DNA of 64,000 nucleotides from Hyphomicrobiales bacterium (GCA_003963455.1 RXJA01000053.1:1-64000), one strand, 5' to 3'. Counted from the stretch's first letter, positions 17,985-27,782 are shown. Notes: generated by a model not told the origin, from the sequence alone. Made by a program: numbers and translations.

Positions 17985-19447
17985 TGACCCAGATCGACTA
18001 TAGCCAACTGGACGGCAGCCCGACGGTCGCGCGCCGCGGTGCGGGCGTGGGCACCAGGATCGCCCTGGTCGGCCTCGGTGTGCTGCTAGTGGGCGCGTTG
18101 ATATGGCTGAACTGGTCTCGAGAACCTGTATCGCGCGATCTTCGCAGCGATGGCGAGGAAAACTTCAACCCGCCAGAGTTTCGCCCGCCGGCGTTGAACG
18201 ACCCGCCGCAACCTGCCGATGGCACGATCGATCAGATCGTGGTGCCGCCACCGGCTGACGACAAGAATGGCACGCAGCAGGCAGACAATGTCGATCAGAC
18301 CGTGCAGGAGGGCGCGGATCTCGATGCACAGCGACGCGCGCTGGAGGCGCAAATGGCGGCCGAGGAGGCTCGCCGCAAGGCCGAAGAGGAAGAGGCCCGA
18401 CGTAAGGCCGCGGCTGAGGACGAGGCTCGCCGCAAGGCTGAGGCCGCCGAGCATGAAAAGGCCGTCTGGGAGCGCCTGCGGTCGAACCAGATGGTGACGA
18501 ATGATGAAAACGGATCGACGAATGCGGGCGCCCAGGCGGCACAGGTCGAAATCGCGCCCAACGGTCAGATCGTTCCGGTGCCCGGCGCCGACACTGACCC
18601 CAACAAGGCATTCCTGGCGCAGTCTGAGGCAAGTTCTTCCGGTATCGTCAAAGCCAGGGCCTTCCGACGCACCGATGCCTTGATCCCTGAAGGAACGATC
18701 CTTCGCGGCTATTTGGAAACCGCTGTTAACACTGACCTTCCCGGCGCCGTACGTGCAGTCGTGCGTGAGGATGTCTTCTCGCTCGACGGCAGGCGGATCC
18801 TCATCCCGAAGGGCTCGCGGCTAACCGGGGAATATCGCTCCGGGCTTGCGCGCGGTCAGAAGCGTGTCTTCATCGTCTGGAACAGGGTCATTCGCTCGGA
18901 CGGCATTTCCGTCGATATCAGGTCGCCCGGTGCAGACGCGCTCGGCCGCGGCGGCATGGGCGGACGTGTCGATACGCACTGGCTTGAACGGTACGGCAAC
19001 GCCATCATGCTTTCCGTTGTTGGCGGCGTCTCTGAATATCTGTCCTCGCTTGGTGATAGCAGCCAGGATGGACAACAGCGCCAGGTGTCGACGGTTGATC
19101 CCGTAACCGGTGAGACCACGACCGTAACTTATGGTGGCAATGGCTCGCAGCGCGACGCCCGCAGCATCGCGTTCGACAAGTCATCGACCGCTTTGCAGCA
19201 ACTCGCGCAAGAGGCGTTTCGCGACACGCAGAACATTGGCCCGACAGTCTACGTCGACCAGGGCTCTTCCATTGTCGTGCTGGTGCGGCGAGATCTCGAT
19301 TTCTCGGATTTGTATGCCGATCCCATTCAGGAAGAAGCAGCGCGCCTGAAGGCAGGTGGTCGGCCGAAGACGGCGATCGATCCGACGCCTCTCTACGCGA
19401 CGCCGAAGGACCATTTTTATCCCGGCTATGGGAGCCTGGTGAAATGA
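17984..19447 (+). CDS. virB10: VirB10-like core protein
   Basis: The 487-residue protein has a cytoplasmic tail, one membrane segment (GTRIALVGLGVLLVGALIWLNW, about residues 23-44), and a proline-rich then highly charged Ala/Glu/Arg helix (about residues 110-160, EEARRKAEEEEARRKAA). The VirB10/TrbI barrel follows (TILRGYLETAVNTDLPGAVRAVV, GRRILIPKGSRLTGEYRSG, RVFIVWNRVIRSDGISVDI). VirB10 spans both membranes and relays ATP-driven signals. I use the ATG at 17984 within TGATG; a GTG one codon earlier is possible. Confidence 0.92.
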   Translation: MTQIDYSQLDGSPTVARRGAGVGTRIALVGLGVLLVGALIWLNWSREPVSRDLRSDGEENFNPPEFRPPALNDPPQPADGTIDQIVVPPPADDKNGTQQADNVDQTVQEGADLDAQRRALEAQMAAEEARRKAEEEEARRKAAAEDEARRKAEAAEHEKAVWERLRSNQMVTNDENGSTNAGAQAAQVEIAPNGQIVPVPGADTDPNKAFLAQSEASSSGIVKARAFRRTDALIPEGTILRGYLETAVNTDLPGAVRAVVREDVFSLDGRRILIPKGSRLTGEYRSGLARGQKRVFIVWNRVIRSDGISVDIRSPGADALGRGGMGGRVDTHWLERYGNAIMLSVVGGVSEYLSSLGDSSQDGQQRQVSTVDPVTGETTTVTYGGNGSQRDARSIAFDKSSTALQQLAQEAFRDTQNIGPTVYVDQGSSIVVLVRRDLDFSDLYADPIQEEAARLKAGGRPKTAIDPTPLYATPKDHFYPGYGSLVK

Positions 19448-20469
19448 ACGCCGTGCATCCCCTCCCAGACCCTTGGGCAAGAGCCCCGGTCCTGCGCGCT
19501 CATCTGGAGCCAATATGGTCGTATTTGAACGAAGACTCGGTTTCCGAGATTGCGATCAACAGGCCAGGTGAATTGTTCATCGAACGCCTCGGCGCCAAGG
19601 AAATGGAGCACGTCGTCAAGCGCGAGGTCACGCCCGGCTGGATTAGGCATATCTCGACGGGTGTCGCCTCGGCGACAAATCAGGTCATCAACGAAGAAAA
19701 GCCGGTCCTGTCGGCAGCACTGCCCTCAGGCGAGCGCATCCAATGCATCTTGCCGCCGGCGGCTCCCGACGGCGGGGCGATCTCGATCCGCAAGCAGGTC
19801 ATCATGGACATGAGCCTTGATGCCTACAAGGATCTCGGCGCATTCGAGGACACGGCGATGGGGAGTGGCCTGGCGCTTTCATCCGAAGAAAAGCGACTTG
19901 TCGAGATGTTGCAGGACACGTCGCCGATGGAGTTCCTGCGGTATGCGGTGCGCAACCGCGTCTCGATCGTCGTTTCTGGCGGCACGTCGACCGGCAAGAC
20001 GACGTTCTTGAATGCGCTCCTGAAGGAGATCCCGGCCCATGAACGGATCATCACGATCGAAGACACCCCCGAACTGAGGCTGCCAGCTCCCAACAACGTC
20101 ACCCTGATAGCCTCGAAGGGCGACCAGGGCCTTGCCAAAGTCTCCGCCCAACAGCTGCTCGAAGCTTCGCTTCGCATGCGACCCGACCGTCTGTTATTGG
20201 GTGAGTTGCGCGGCGCTGAAACCTTCGCGTTTCTGCAGGCGATCAATACCGGCCACCCGGGTTCGCTAACGACCGTTCACGCCAATTCCGCCCGGTCCGC
20301 CTACGAGCGGCTGGCGCTCATGGTCATGCAGGGCAGTACGGGCCTTTCACGGAGTGAAATCCTCGAGTACCTGCGCGAGGTCATTCCGGTGGTCGTCCAG
20401 ATGGTCCGTACTAACGGCGGACGACGCGGCATCAGCGAGATCAAGTTCACCAAGGCGGAGACGATCTAG
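19444..20469 (+). CDS. virB11: VirB11 ATPase
   Basis: The 341-residue hexameric ATPase shows all family motifs: Walker A SGGTSTGKTTFLNAL near residue 179, Asp box TIEDTPELRLP near 205, Walker B RPDRLLLGELRGAETFAFL near 243 and the His box NTGHPGSLTTVHANS near 271. It powers pilus assembly and DNA transfer from the cytoplasmic face of the channel. It overlaps virB10 by four bases. Confidence 0.93.
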   Translation: MNAVHPLPDPWARAPVLRAHLEPIWSYLNEDSVSEIAINRPGELFIERLGAKEMEHVVKREVTPGWIRHISTGVASATNQVINEEKPVLSAALPSGERIQCILPPAAPDGGAISIRKQVIMDMSLDAYKDLGAFEDTAMGSGLALSSEEKRLVEMLQDTSPMEFLRYAVRNRVSIVVSGGTSTGKTTFLNALLKEIPAHERIITIEDTPELRLPAPNNVTLIASKGDQGLAKVSAQQLLEASLRMRPDRLLLGELRGAETFAFLQAINTGHPGSLTTVHANSARSAYERLALMVMQGSTGLSRSEILEYLREVIPVVVQMVRTNGGRRGISEIKFTKAETI

Positions 20470-20481
20470 CGAGGCTCATCC

Positions 20482-22629
20482 ATGCAGAAAATCGCAACAG
20501 CAATTTTCATGATGCTTATGGCGCTGGCCCTGGGCGCACTGCTCTTCACGGTTGCCTATGCGGCGACTGATTGGTATCGGACGGGCTCCCACGTCCTGTT
20601 CGACCAACTGAACGCCAATCCTTTGCCGGTCGTTCGCCAGGCCTGGGCGGATACGATTGTGAGGAATTTTGACCGGGTACAATACGCCGTTGCTGCAGGC
20701 GCATTAGGGTTTCTCCTGCCACTGGTCAGCCTGTTTCTCATGCGTCCGAGAAAGCGCAATGACTCTCGCTTCATGACCATGAGCGACGTATCAAAAACCG
20801 GCCTGACGAAGGTTGGCGGCGTCTTCGTCGGTCGAGCCGGCGGCAGGCTTGCCGAAATTCTGTCGCCCGGCCGCGATCAGCGCTCCGACAAGATCCACTT
20901 GACCCAGCGCAAGCTGATCGGCGGCAAGAAATTGTGGATTAATGGCGATGATATTGGCGGCTTCGCCATAGGGCCGCCGCGCTCAGGTAAGGGCACGTCT
21001 CTCATCATCCCGAACGCCTTGAGCTGGCCGCATTCGCTCGTGGTTCTCGACCTGCGGGGCGAGACCTATGCCGCGACTGCTGGTTACCGTTCGACCATGA
21101 GCCGCGTGGTGCGTTTCGCGCCGGCTGATCCGGACGGCAATACCGCATGCTACAATCCGATGGACTTCATCTCGCTGGACTCAGCACAGCGCGACATTGA
21201 CCTTCGCAACATCGCTGCGGCACTGTTTCCGCGCCCCCCTTCGAACGCGGATCCCTATTGGGTCAACGATGCCCGCCTCCTCTTTACCGGCATCGCGTCC
21301 TTCGTCATGGAATCGCCTGCGATCCCGAACGAGAAGAAGACCTTCTCCACAGTCCTCGAGATTATGAACGGTGCCGAGCAGCCGCTCCTGGAGTTCATCG
21401 GCTCGCTTCGCGAGGAACGCCGCCGCGAATGCTCGCATTTTACGCTGCAGACCCTGCTGCCATATTTCGAAATGTCTGAGCGGCAGTTTTCCGGAATCTA
21501 CGCCGGCGTGCGGACCGGCATGGCCCCCTTTCTCAACGAGCGCCTGATGCGAGCTACCTCGCGTAGCACGTTTGATATTCGCAGACTCAAGCGCGAGCGG
21601 ATCTCTCTTTATCTCGACGTACGGCGCGAGCAGATCACCTCGCTTGGACCGTTGTTCAACGTCCTGATTACGCAGATGATGAACTTCATGTCGGAAACTA
21701 TGCCGCTTCCGGACGAGCATCCTGTGCTTGTGCTGCTCGACGAGTTTCAGAACCTCGGCAAGCTCGAGAACGTGACCGAAATGGCGAGCGTGCTTGGCGG
21801 CAACGGCGTTTCCATGTGGTTTTTCGTGCAGTCGCTGAAGGCCGTAGACGAGATCTATCGTCAGGAAGGGCGCAAGACGCTCATCAACGCCGCTCGCGTG
21901 CAGATCTTTTTCGGTGCGCAGGACGCGGACGATCTGCGCTACGTTTCCGAGCAGCTCGGCGAAACGTCGGACGTGCAAAAGGACGTGACGCGCACCAAGG
22001 CAACGTTGTTCGACACTTATTACACGCGCTCCGAGCACCGCAAAGAAGTGCGGCGGCCCCTGATGCGGCCAGATGAAATCCGTACACTCGACAAGAACAA
22101 GGTCATCATATTGCCGCGCGGGGAACTGCCGATCCTCGGCACCCGCAATTTTTATTTCGCCGACGGACAGCTCGCCAAACGCGCGTTCATGCCCTTGCCC
22201 ATCTCTGTCGAGGTTTCGCGTACGAAAAGACCTGCGTTGGACGCCTCTGCGGCGGTTCAATCTCCTGCGCTCCCGACAATTGTGCCGACTGCACCCGCGT
22301 ACCGCTCAGGCCTCTTGCAGACCCACCTGCGGCCCGGCGCAACATTTGCCGCAAAAGCAGGCCCTGTAGCTCCACCGCCAGGCCGGCGCGCAATCGTAAA
22401 AGAACGGCTGACGGCAACAGACGCTGCAGCCGTACCGGCTCATGCTGCCATAGATTTTTCCGCCTTGGCGGCCAAAGCGGTGACAACACGCATAGCGCCC
22501 GACAAAGAAGCGGCGGTTGCGGCGATTCTGAACAAAGTGAGGTCCCTGCGCGCCAACGCATCCGACACCGAGACTTTCGATCGAAATCTCAGCATCGTCG
22601 AAGATGCTTTGCCTGATCTAGTCGATTAG
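20482..22629 (+). CDS. virD4: VirD4 coupling protein (TraG/VirD4 family)
   Basis: The 715-residue ATPase has two N-terminal membrane segments (IFMMLMALALGALLFTVAY and AAGALGFLLPLVSLFLM), Walker A IGPPRSGKGTSLIIPNALSW near residue 162 and Walker B HPVLVLLDEFQNLGKLENV near 413. A variable Ala/Pro-rich C-terminal tail of about 140 residues probably recognises substrates. It links the relaxosome to the channel. It closes the virB operon, 12 bases after virB11. I see no clear terminator in the following 200 bases. Confidence 0.93.
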   Translation: MQKIATAIFMMLMALALGALLFTVAYAATDWYRTGSHVLFDQLNANPLPVVRQAWADTIVRNFDRVQYAVAAGALGFLLPLVSLFLMRPRKRNDSRFMTMSDVSKTGLTKVGGVFVGRAGGRLAEILSPGRDQRSDKIHLTQRKLIGGKKLWINGDDIGGFAIGPPRSGKGTSLIIPNALSWPHSLVVLDLRGETYAATAGYRSTMSRVVRFAPADPDGNTACYNPMDFISLDSAQRDIDLRNIAAALFPRPPSNADPYWVNDARLLFTGIASFVMESPAIPNEKKTFSTVLEIMNGAEQPLLEFIGSLREERRRECSHFTLQTLLPYFEMSERQFSGIYAGVRTGMAPFLNERLMRATSRSTFDIRRLKRERISLYLDVRREQITSLGPLFNVLITQMMNFMSETMPLPDEHPVLVLLDEFQNLGKLENVTEMASVLGGNGVSMWFFVQSLKAVDEIYRQEGRKTLINAARVQIFFGAQDADDLRYVSEQLGETSDVQKDVTRTKATLFDTYYTRSEHRKEVRRPLMRPDEIRTLDKNKVIILPRGELPILGTRNFYFADGQLAKRAFMPLPISVEVSRTKRPALDASAAVQSPALPTIVPTAPAYRSGLLQTHLRPGATFAAKAGPVAPPPGRRAIVKERLTATDAAAVPAHAAIDFSALAAKAVTTRIAPDKEAAVAAILNKVRSLRANASDTETFDRNLSIVEDALPDLVD

Positions 22630-22849
22630 CCGAGCAATCTACGGCGATCGCCGACAACGAGCCTCCCGCCCAACCGCACGGGCCGCGTTTGATGCGCCAG
22701 CAGCCACGTTGTGTGCCAGAGATTCCCTCCGGCACGGGACTTGCCCAACTCGCTCCCGCTACTCGTTGGGAGGCAGTTGTTCAGGAGATTCTTTCAGGTT
22801 CGCCAATGCAGGCGCCGCAGCCCCGCAAGACTAAAGGCGACCGCTAAAA

Positions 22850-23040
22850 CAACTTCAATGCCTCGCGCACGCCGGTACATTCTGACCATGGGCTGTGTAG
22901 AAAACGCACTGCCGCCTTGCTCGCGCTGTAGGCAGTAACCCCCGGAGCGCCCGTCGTGCCAGCGCTCGAAGGACCTTTGCGAAAGGCGCACAAGAGATGC
23001 TGAGCGGCTTGCGCTGCCAGTGGCCAAGGGACTTCATTGC
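22850..23040 (-). pseudogene. Short-chain dehydrogenase remnant
   Basis: On the minus strand a short frame contains GAPGVTAYSASKAAVRF, the YxxxK active-site segment of a short-chain dehydrogenase/reductase. The flanking Rossmann parts are missing and the sequence loses similarity right after the motif. The surrounding 22,630-23,114 holds nothing else that I can support, and appears to be chromosomal or plasmid cargo debris. Confidence 0.5.
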
Positions 23041-23114
23041 CCCAAGACCTTTGCGGCGTTAAGAGTCCTCGCGGCTTGCCAAGGTCTTGTCCGCCATAGC
23101 CATTTGAGGCTGCT

Positions 23115-24035
23115 TCAGGATCCGCCTCGTCTTTCGAGGAACCGCCCGTAGCGCGACAGGATGAAAACAAAGACGAAGTATATGAGCGCTGTGAATGCGT
23201 ACACCTCTTTGTAATACACGTTGAAGTCGGCTGTATTGTAGGCGGCATTGGCTGAGGTCATCAGATCAAATAGACCTACTATCGCTACCAGAGACGTTTC
23301 CTTGAACGTCACGACAAGCTGATTGATGGTCAGCGGCATGGACATCTTGAAGACCTGCGGAAGGACAATGAGGTTCATCCGTTGCGCATACGTCATGCCC
23401 AAGGAGCGGCCAGCCTCATCCTGGCCGGGAGGCAGGCTGATCAATGCACCGCGCAATATCTCGGACTGACAGCATCCAAAGAAGAAGGCAAAGCCGACGA
23501 TCACTCGAAACACTCGATCTCCCAGCATCGTCTCGGGAACCACGAATGGAAGAATGACGATCGAGGCGAACAGGATGCAGACAAGCGGCAGCGATCGCGT
23601 GACATCTATGACAACGCCGCTCAACCAGCGGAAGGCCGGATACCGCCCCGCCCTGACTAGGGACAGAAAAATGGCTATCGGCATGCCTAGGGCGATTACC
23701 GAGATGTATATGAACAGGGTGAGCGTCAGGCCACCCCAATCACCGCTCGAAACGAGAGCAAGACCAAAGTAGCCACCGCGCACGACCACAAGAAACAAGA
23801 GGCTGCCAGCGACCCAGATAATCAGCATTCGGCGCGCCGACCACATGAATGGCAGGCAGGTCCAGATCACCTTGATCAAGCCACCCTGCCGCCCGCGGAA
23901 ACAGAACAGATGACCGCTGTGTGGATCGCGCTTCAATACCTCCTGCACGATCAGCGAAAGACCCGGAAAGCCTTTCCGCATGTCCGTATAGCCAGTAGCG
24001 AGCCACACCTTCACACCGCTCGGGACCGGGATCAT
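23115..24035 (-). pseudogene. In-frame chimera: IS66 TnpB start fused to an ABC amino-acid permease
   Basis: Residues 1 to about 59 are the N-terminus of IS66 TnpB (IPVPSGVKVWLATGYTDMRKG, GHLFCFRGRQGGLIKVIWT). From there the 306-residue frame continues as an amino-acid ABC transporter permease of the AapM/HisM type: five hydrophobic segments, the LTLFIYISVIALGMPIAIFLSL region and the EAA loop LISLPPGQDEAGRSLGMTYAQR. The permease lacks its N-terminal third, and IS66 lacks the rest of tnpB and all of tnpC. The joint lies near 23,858 and is best explained by a deletion that happens to preserve frame. Neither half is likely to keep its original function. Confidence 0.75.
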
Positions 24036-24451
24036 CGCCGCTCCAGAACATCGAGGATCCGGCCGAGCGCCTCACTGTCGACGTCACTCTCGACCCGCAG
24101 GCGCCGACCGCCGCCAAGCTCGATCGTCACCATGCTGGGCTTGCGGCGCCGACGAAGAGTGGACACCGGCTTTAACTGTGATGTCGGTGGCGGCTCCACC
24201 GGCGTCGGCGGTGCGGGTAGCGCCGCGGCGACCTCCACGCGAACGAGTTGCGGAATGGACGGCCCGGGGACCTGGCAGAGCTCCTTGCGCCACCGAAAAA
24301 GCTGGCTCACATAAATACCGGCCGACCGCGCGATCTCGGAAACACTGGCCCCAGACTCAAACGTCGCCGTGACCAGCCGCTCCTTCTCTTCGCGAGACCA
24401 GCGCCGACGCCGCTCGACCGACGTGATCACCTCAATCTGATGTTTCGTCAT
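24032..24451 (-). mobile_element. tnpA: IS66-family TnpA (OrfA), intact ORF of a truncated IS
   Basis: The 139-residue protein has the IS66 OrfA layout: RRRRWSREEKERLVTATFESGASVSEIARSAGIYVSQLFRWRKEL is the helix-turn-helix region, followed by a proline-rich linker and a C-terminal VTIELGGGRRLRVESDVDSEALGRILDVLERR. Its TGA overlaps the tnpB ATG as ATGA, as usual in IS66. Since tnpB is truncated and tnpC missing, the element cannot move by itself. I could not place the outer terminal repeat with confidence. Confidence 0.8.
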
Positions 24452-24660
24452 AGGGCTAGTCCTGGTGCTTGCACTAGGACTTGCAGCCTTCAGCCTACCT
24501 CAGCAAGGCGGCCATCACCGCAGGGATACAATCCAAGGCTGGACGAGGTGATTGTATTTGCCATTCCCCGCGAGCAAGGTTCCATCGTCAATCGCATATG
24601 ATGCCATATGGTTGTGACGACGGTAATCGATATGCAGATGCGCCGGGAAACGATCTTTGC

Positions 24661-26898
24661 TCAGCGCTCGTAATCGTTATCGTTCGAGCGCTGTGTCTTG
24701 CGGTCCTGCTCTTCCGACTGCCGTGCCTTCTGTTTGTTCGCGTCCTTCTGCTTGGCTCCCACCTTCTCCTGCTCGGTACCTGTGCGTGGCTGCTCCGGCT
24801 GGCGGGGATCGTCCCGAGTTGGAAGGTCTCGCCCTCGCGCCTCGCGCTCGGGGATCGGCTCGCCACTGCCAACACCACGACGCTGTTGCTGCCGCTGGAA
24901 TTGCAGCCGCGCGAGACGGTCGTGCATCTTGTCGTTGACCTCTTCACGATACTGTTCGAACTGTCCTTGATGCGCGGGCGGCAGCGTCTCGCGCATGTTG
25001 TCGAAAGCCTGATTGACGCGGGCCATCTGACGCCGCATTTCCAAGGGGGTTTGCGCCATGTCCAAATCTCCTATCAGTGCATTCAATTCTCTCATACCGG
25101 GATGGGACAGGAAAGACTTCTGCCCCAATTGATCAGTCCCGCGACCCGCGGCAGAACCTGGCTGCCCCTCCCCTGTCCGATCACGACCGAACCACAGAAA
25201 ATTGTTGCCGATCGACTCCGCTGCCGTGAGAGCCTGACCGACCACGCCCGCGGTCCGCATCGTCGTCACGGTCTTTTGCCATGCGGCAGCGATTGCATCG
25301 CCGTTCACGACAAGGGATTGTCGATCCAAACGGCGTTGCCGCTTGGCCTCCACTCGCTCGACGGTCCTGGCGCTGACCTGGTAGCGCGGATTGCTCTGGG
25401 CGCGGCTGTAGGCTCCGGCATGCTCCTTGGTGAATGGTCGCGTCATCGCATGATCCATGCGCCGCGTCGCCACCATCGCAATGCCGTTCTCGCGTGCCTT
25501 TTCCGCAAAGGTTTCGCGCCAGGCTGCGAGATCCGGCTTGTAGAATTTCAGGCGCTCGCCGTCGGCTGACCGTGCTTGCACCATTGCATGGACATGGACG
25601 TGCTTGGTGTCCTTGTGATGCGCCAGGACGAACTTGTACCCTGGCGCACGCTCCTCGAGCACGGCGCGCGCCGCGGCCATGACGGCGTTGGCATCGGTGC
25701 CGGCCTTTGCCGAGAAAAGCAGGTGATAGGCATTGCGGCGTTCACGCCCCGAAAACTGCGGGCGCCATTGTTCGTAGACCGAAGCCGCTGCCTTGGTGGA
25801 ATTCTTCACCCCGAGTACAGGCTCGCCATTTGCCTGGCGAACCTCGCTGTGGGTACGGATGAACTTCTGCAGGAAATATTTCGCCTTGGGTTCACGGCTG
25901 ACGGCTGCCGTTACCTCTGCCTTGGCTACCATCCCTGCCGCGCCCATGGCCTCAGACAAACGCGCCTCGATCTTGTCGAGCGCCTTGCTGCGCGAATTCT
26001 CCCGACCACCGGCCAGAACTCTCGCAAGCGGTCCGGCCCGCTCATCGGTGTGCGCGTATACCTCCACCACCTGACCATCCTGCGCATAGATGAACGGTTT
26101 CGCGCCGAAGGCCTTGTTCAACGCCTCGCTCAAGGCGGCATCGGTGACCTCGCCGGCGAGCTCGAAACGAACCTCCAGAAAATTGGTATTTTCCAAGGGT
26201 GGCTCGAACGTCTCGCAAAACGTTTCCAGGAACGCCTTTCGTGCGCCTTCTGTCGCAAGGACCTGTCCGTCCTCGTCAAAAATCTCGATGTCGTGCTTCT
26301 CGCCTTTTTCGTCCTCGCGCTTCCCGATGTAGTTGAGCAGCCGAGCAGCGGCTTCCCTGGTCGATGGCGGATTGGGCATGACCTTGAACACAGCAGGCTG
26401 CGCGCCCGCCGCATAGCCTGCCCGCGCCGCCACGGCCCGCGCCTGATAGACGACCCGCGCCGCTCGTCCCGAGCCGCCTGGGCGACCGGCGCCACGGCCG
26501 CCGCCACCGCCACGCCGCTTCCAGTCTTCCTCCTCCTCTTCCGGCCGGAAACCGGCGAGCGTGGCGCCATAAACCATGATCGGCACGCTAGCGGCCTTGG
26601 GGGAGTTCGCAGCCGCAGTGGACGTCGATGCCCTGCTAGACATGGAGCTCCCCGCCACGCCTGTTACTCCCGGCGACGAACGAGGGGTGTTCCTGCCGCC
26701 ACTGACCATCGGGCCGGCGTGTCCTTGCTGTCCGCCACCACCGGTTCGCTCAAAACTCTTCATCGCCTGAAATTCACCGGCCTCGCGTCGGGCACTCGTC
26801 GCGGACTTGTCGTCGTCCAGCTCCTCACGCTTCACGCCGGGCTCACCCCGCAGATAGCGTTCGATTTCGGCCGCGTAGCCAGCAAGACGACCGCTCAT
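24661..26898 (-). CDS. Relaxase (VirD2-like/MOBP-type)
   Basis: The 745-residue protein has a low-complexity, Gly/Ser-rich N-terminal segment (to about residue 165), then relaxase motif I RLLNYIGKR with the candidate nucleophile Tyr near residue 190. Motif III HHKDTKHVHVHAMV near residues 427-437 supplies the metal-binding histidines, followed by DGERLKFYKPDLAAWRETFAEKAREN. The C-terminal third is Gln/Arg-rich and coiled (QRQQQRRG, ending in an Asp/Arg/Lys tail). The enzyme nicks oriT and leads the strand through VirD4. The long region before the Tyr is atypical for relaxases, in which it is normally near the start. The gene overlaps its MobC-like partner upstream by four bases. Confidence 0.85.
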   Translation of the reverse strand: MSGRLAGYAAEIERYLRGEPGVKREELDDDKSATSARREAGEFQAMKSFERTGGGGQQGHAGPMVSGGRNTPRSSPGVTGVAGSSMSSRASTSTAAANSPKAASVPIMVYGATLAGFRPEEEEEDWKRRGGGGGRGAGRPGGSGRAARVVYQARAVAARAGYAAGAQPAVFKVMPNPPSTREAAARLLNYIGKREDEKGEKHDIEIFDEDGQVLATEGARKAFLETFCETFEPPLENTNFLEVRFELAGEVTDAALSEALNKAFGAKPFIYAQDGQVVEVYAHTDERAGPLARVLAGGRENSRSKALDKIEARLSEAMGAAGMVAKAEVTAAVSREPKAKYFLQKFIRTHSEVRQANGEPVLGVKNSTKAAASVYEQWRPQFSGRERRNAYHLLFSAKAGTDANAVMAAARAVLEERAPGYKFVLAHHKDTKHVHVHAMVQARSADGERLKFYKPDLAAWRETFAEKARENGIAMVATRRMDHAMTRPFTKEHAGAYSRAQSNPRYQVSARTVERVEAKRQRRLDRQSLVVNGDAIAAAWQKTVTTMRTAGVVGQALTAAESIGNNFLWFGRDRTGEGQPGSAAGRGTDQLGQKSFLSHPGMRELNALIGDLDMAQTPLEMRRQMARVNQAFDNMRETLPPAHQGQFEQYREEVNDKMHDRLARLQFQRQQQRRGVGSGEPIPEREARGRDLPTRDDPRQPEQPRTGTEQEKVGAKQKDANKQKARQSEEQDRKTQRSNDNDYER

Positions 26899-27302
26899 CG
26901 CCTGGCCTCCCTCGCCTTGCGGGACCCGCCAGTCATTGCCTTCAGTTCCTCGCGAAACTGCCGCACGAGGTTGCCCACCGCCATCAAAGCCTGCTCAAGA
27001 TCCTCATCATGGGCAACTCGGCCGTCGTTCATGGCGCGCACGGCCTGATTGAAATTGACGCCGACGCGCCGCAGCTGATCGGTCATGTCCACTATCGCCG
27101 GCCGCAACCCCTCTGACGCGATTGGCAGATGCCCGGCCTCTGCCCGCACAAGACGCCGGACGACCTCGCTGACGGTGACGCCATCCCGCTCCGCAATGGC
27201 TTTGAGGCTGGCCAGCTCGTCAGCCGAGAACCGGATGTGCGTCACCTCGCCATAGCGCCGTGACGCGCTCTTCACCGCTGTTTTCTGGGCGTATTCATCC
27301 AT
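26895..27302 (-). CDS. MobC-like relaxosome accessory protein
   Basis: The 135-residue protein has an N-terminal ribbon-helix-helix (VTHIRFSADELASLKAIAERDGVTVSEVVRRLVRAEAG) and a MobC-type C-terminus (LRRVGVNFNQAVRAMNDG, EQALMAVGNLVRQFREEL). Such proteins bind the oriT inverted repeat and help the relaxase reach nic. The gene starts about 45 bases from the oriT inverted repeat and is coupled to the relaxase by overlap. Confidence 0.82.
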   Translation of the reverse strand: MDEYAQKTAVKSASRRYGEVTHIRFSADELASLKAIAERDGVTVSEVVRRLVRAEAGHLPIASEGLRPAIVDMTDQLRRVGVNFNQAVRAMNDGRVAHDEDLEQALMAVGNLVRQFREELKAMTGGSRKAREARR

Positions 27303-27347
27303 CTCTCAAGCCCGCTTGCGGGCGCTAAGGCCCGCCAGGGCCGCGCC

Positions 27348-27390
27348 GCCTATTTTGTGTGTATCACAAAATAGGCTATCCTGCCAATAG
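27348..27390 (+). other. Origin of transfer (oriT) with nic site
   Basis: A perfect 12-base inverted repeat, GCCTATTTTGTG at 27348-27359 and CACAAAATAGGC at 27365-27376, with a 5-base loop, is followed directly by TATCCTGCCAATAG. This is the IncP/MOBP arrangement: inverted repeat, then YATCCTG|C a few bases on. It also matches the core of Ti-plasmid border sequence. The predicted nick is between 27383 and 27384 on the plus strand, giving a 5' end at 27384 and transfer towards higher coordinates. The MobC/relaxase pair lies next to it. Confidence 0.82.
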
Positions 27391-27522
27391 AAAGAGGAAG
27401 GAAGGTCGACGTTCCTTTTCAACCAAACCCAGTTCACTGCGAGGGCTCGCAGTTGAGACGCTGCAGTGGCTCAATGTGTCCGTCGTGACTTGATGCAATG
27501 TGTCTATGATGCGGTGAGGACT

Positions 27523-27756
27523 TGTTTCCATGTTAACATGGAAACACCAGAGCCCGTTCGCAGCCGCGAAGAGCCCACCGGATACGATCCTCATAAGAAT
27601 AGCAGCCTCGTAATGATGGCACCCCCTGGCCGTGCCTTTTTGATGCGCGCCTGGGTTGCCAAACCGGTCTGCCCCGCTGACTATGTCACCAGGTTTCGAC
27701 GTGACATTGTTTCCATGTGTCCATGATGGCTTGTTTCCATGTTGATGTGGAAACAA
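27523..27756. promoter_or_regulatory. Palindromes upstream of parA (candidate centromere/operator)
   Basis: A perfect 24-base palindrome occupies 27523-27546 with half-site TGTTTCCATGTT. A second copy with perfect 9-base arms (TTGTTTCCA and TGGAAACAA) lies at 27731-27756, 27 bases before the parA start. Isolated half-sites TGTTTCCATGT lie near 27708. The arrangement fits a site bound by the ribbon-helix-helix protein encoded downstream for partition and autoregulation. The sequence differs from the repABC parS. The rest of 27391-27782 has no gene. Confidence 0.6.
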
Positions 27757-27782
27757 GGAGCCAAAGCCGGAAGGAGGCCCCC

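Noticed and set aside
21181..22260. Long minus-strand open frame opposite virD4
   Set aside because: It is a His/Arg-rich shadow of virD4 in high-GC DNA, with no family motifs, and virD4 motifs on the other strand are complete.
25576..27048. Long plus-strand open frame opposite the relaxase and mobC genes
   Set aside because: It crosses two genes with clear motifs on the minus strand and has no recognisable content.
27523..27756. TTTCCAT palindromes as repABC parS or replication iterons
   Set aside because: They do not fit GTTNNCNGCNGNNAAC, are only two full copies, and no Rep gene adjoins; the ParA/RHH pair explains them better.
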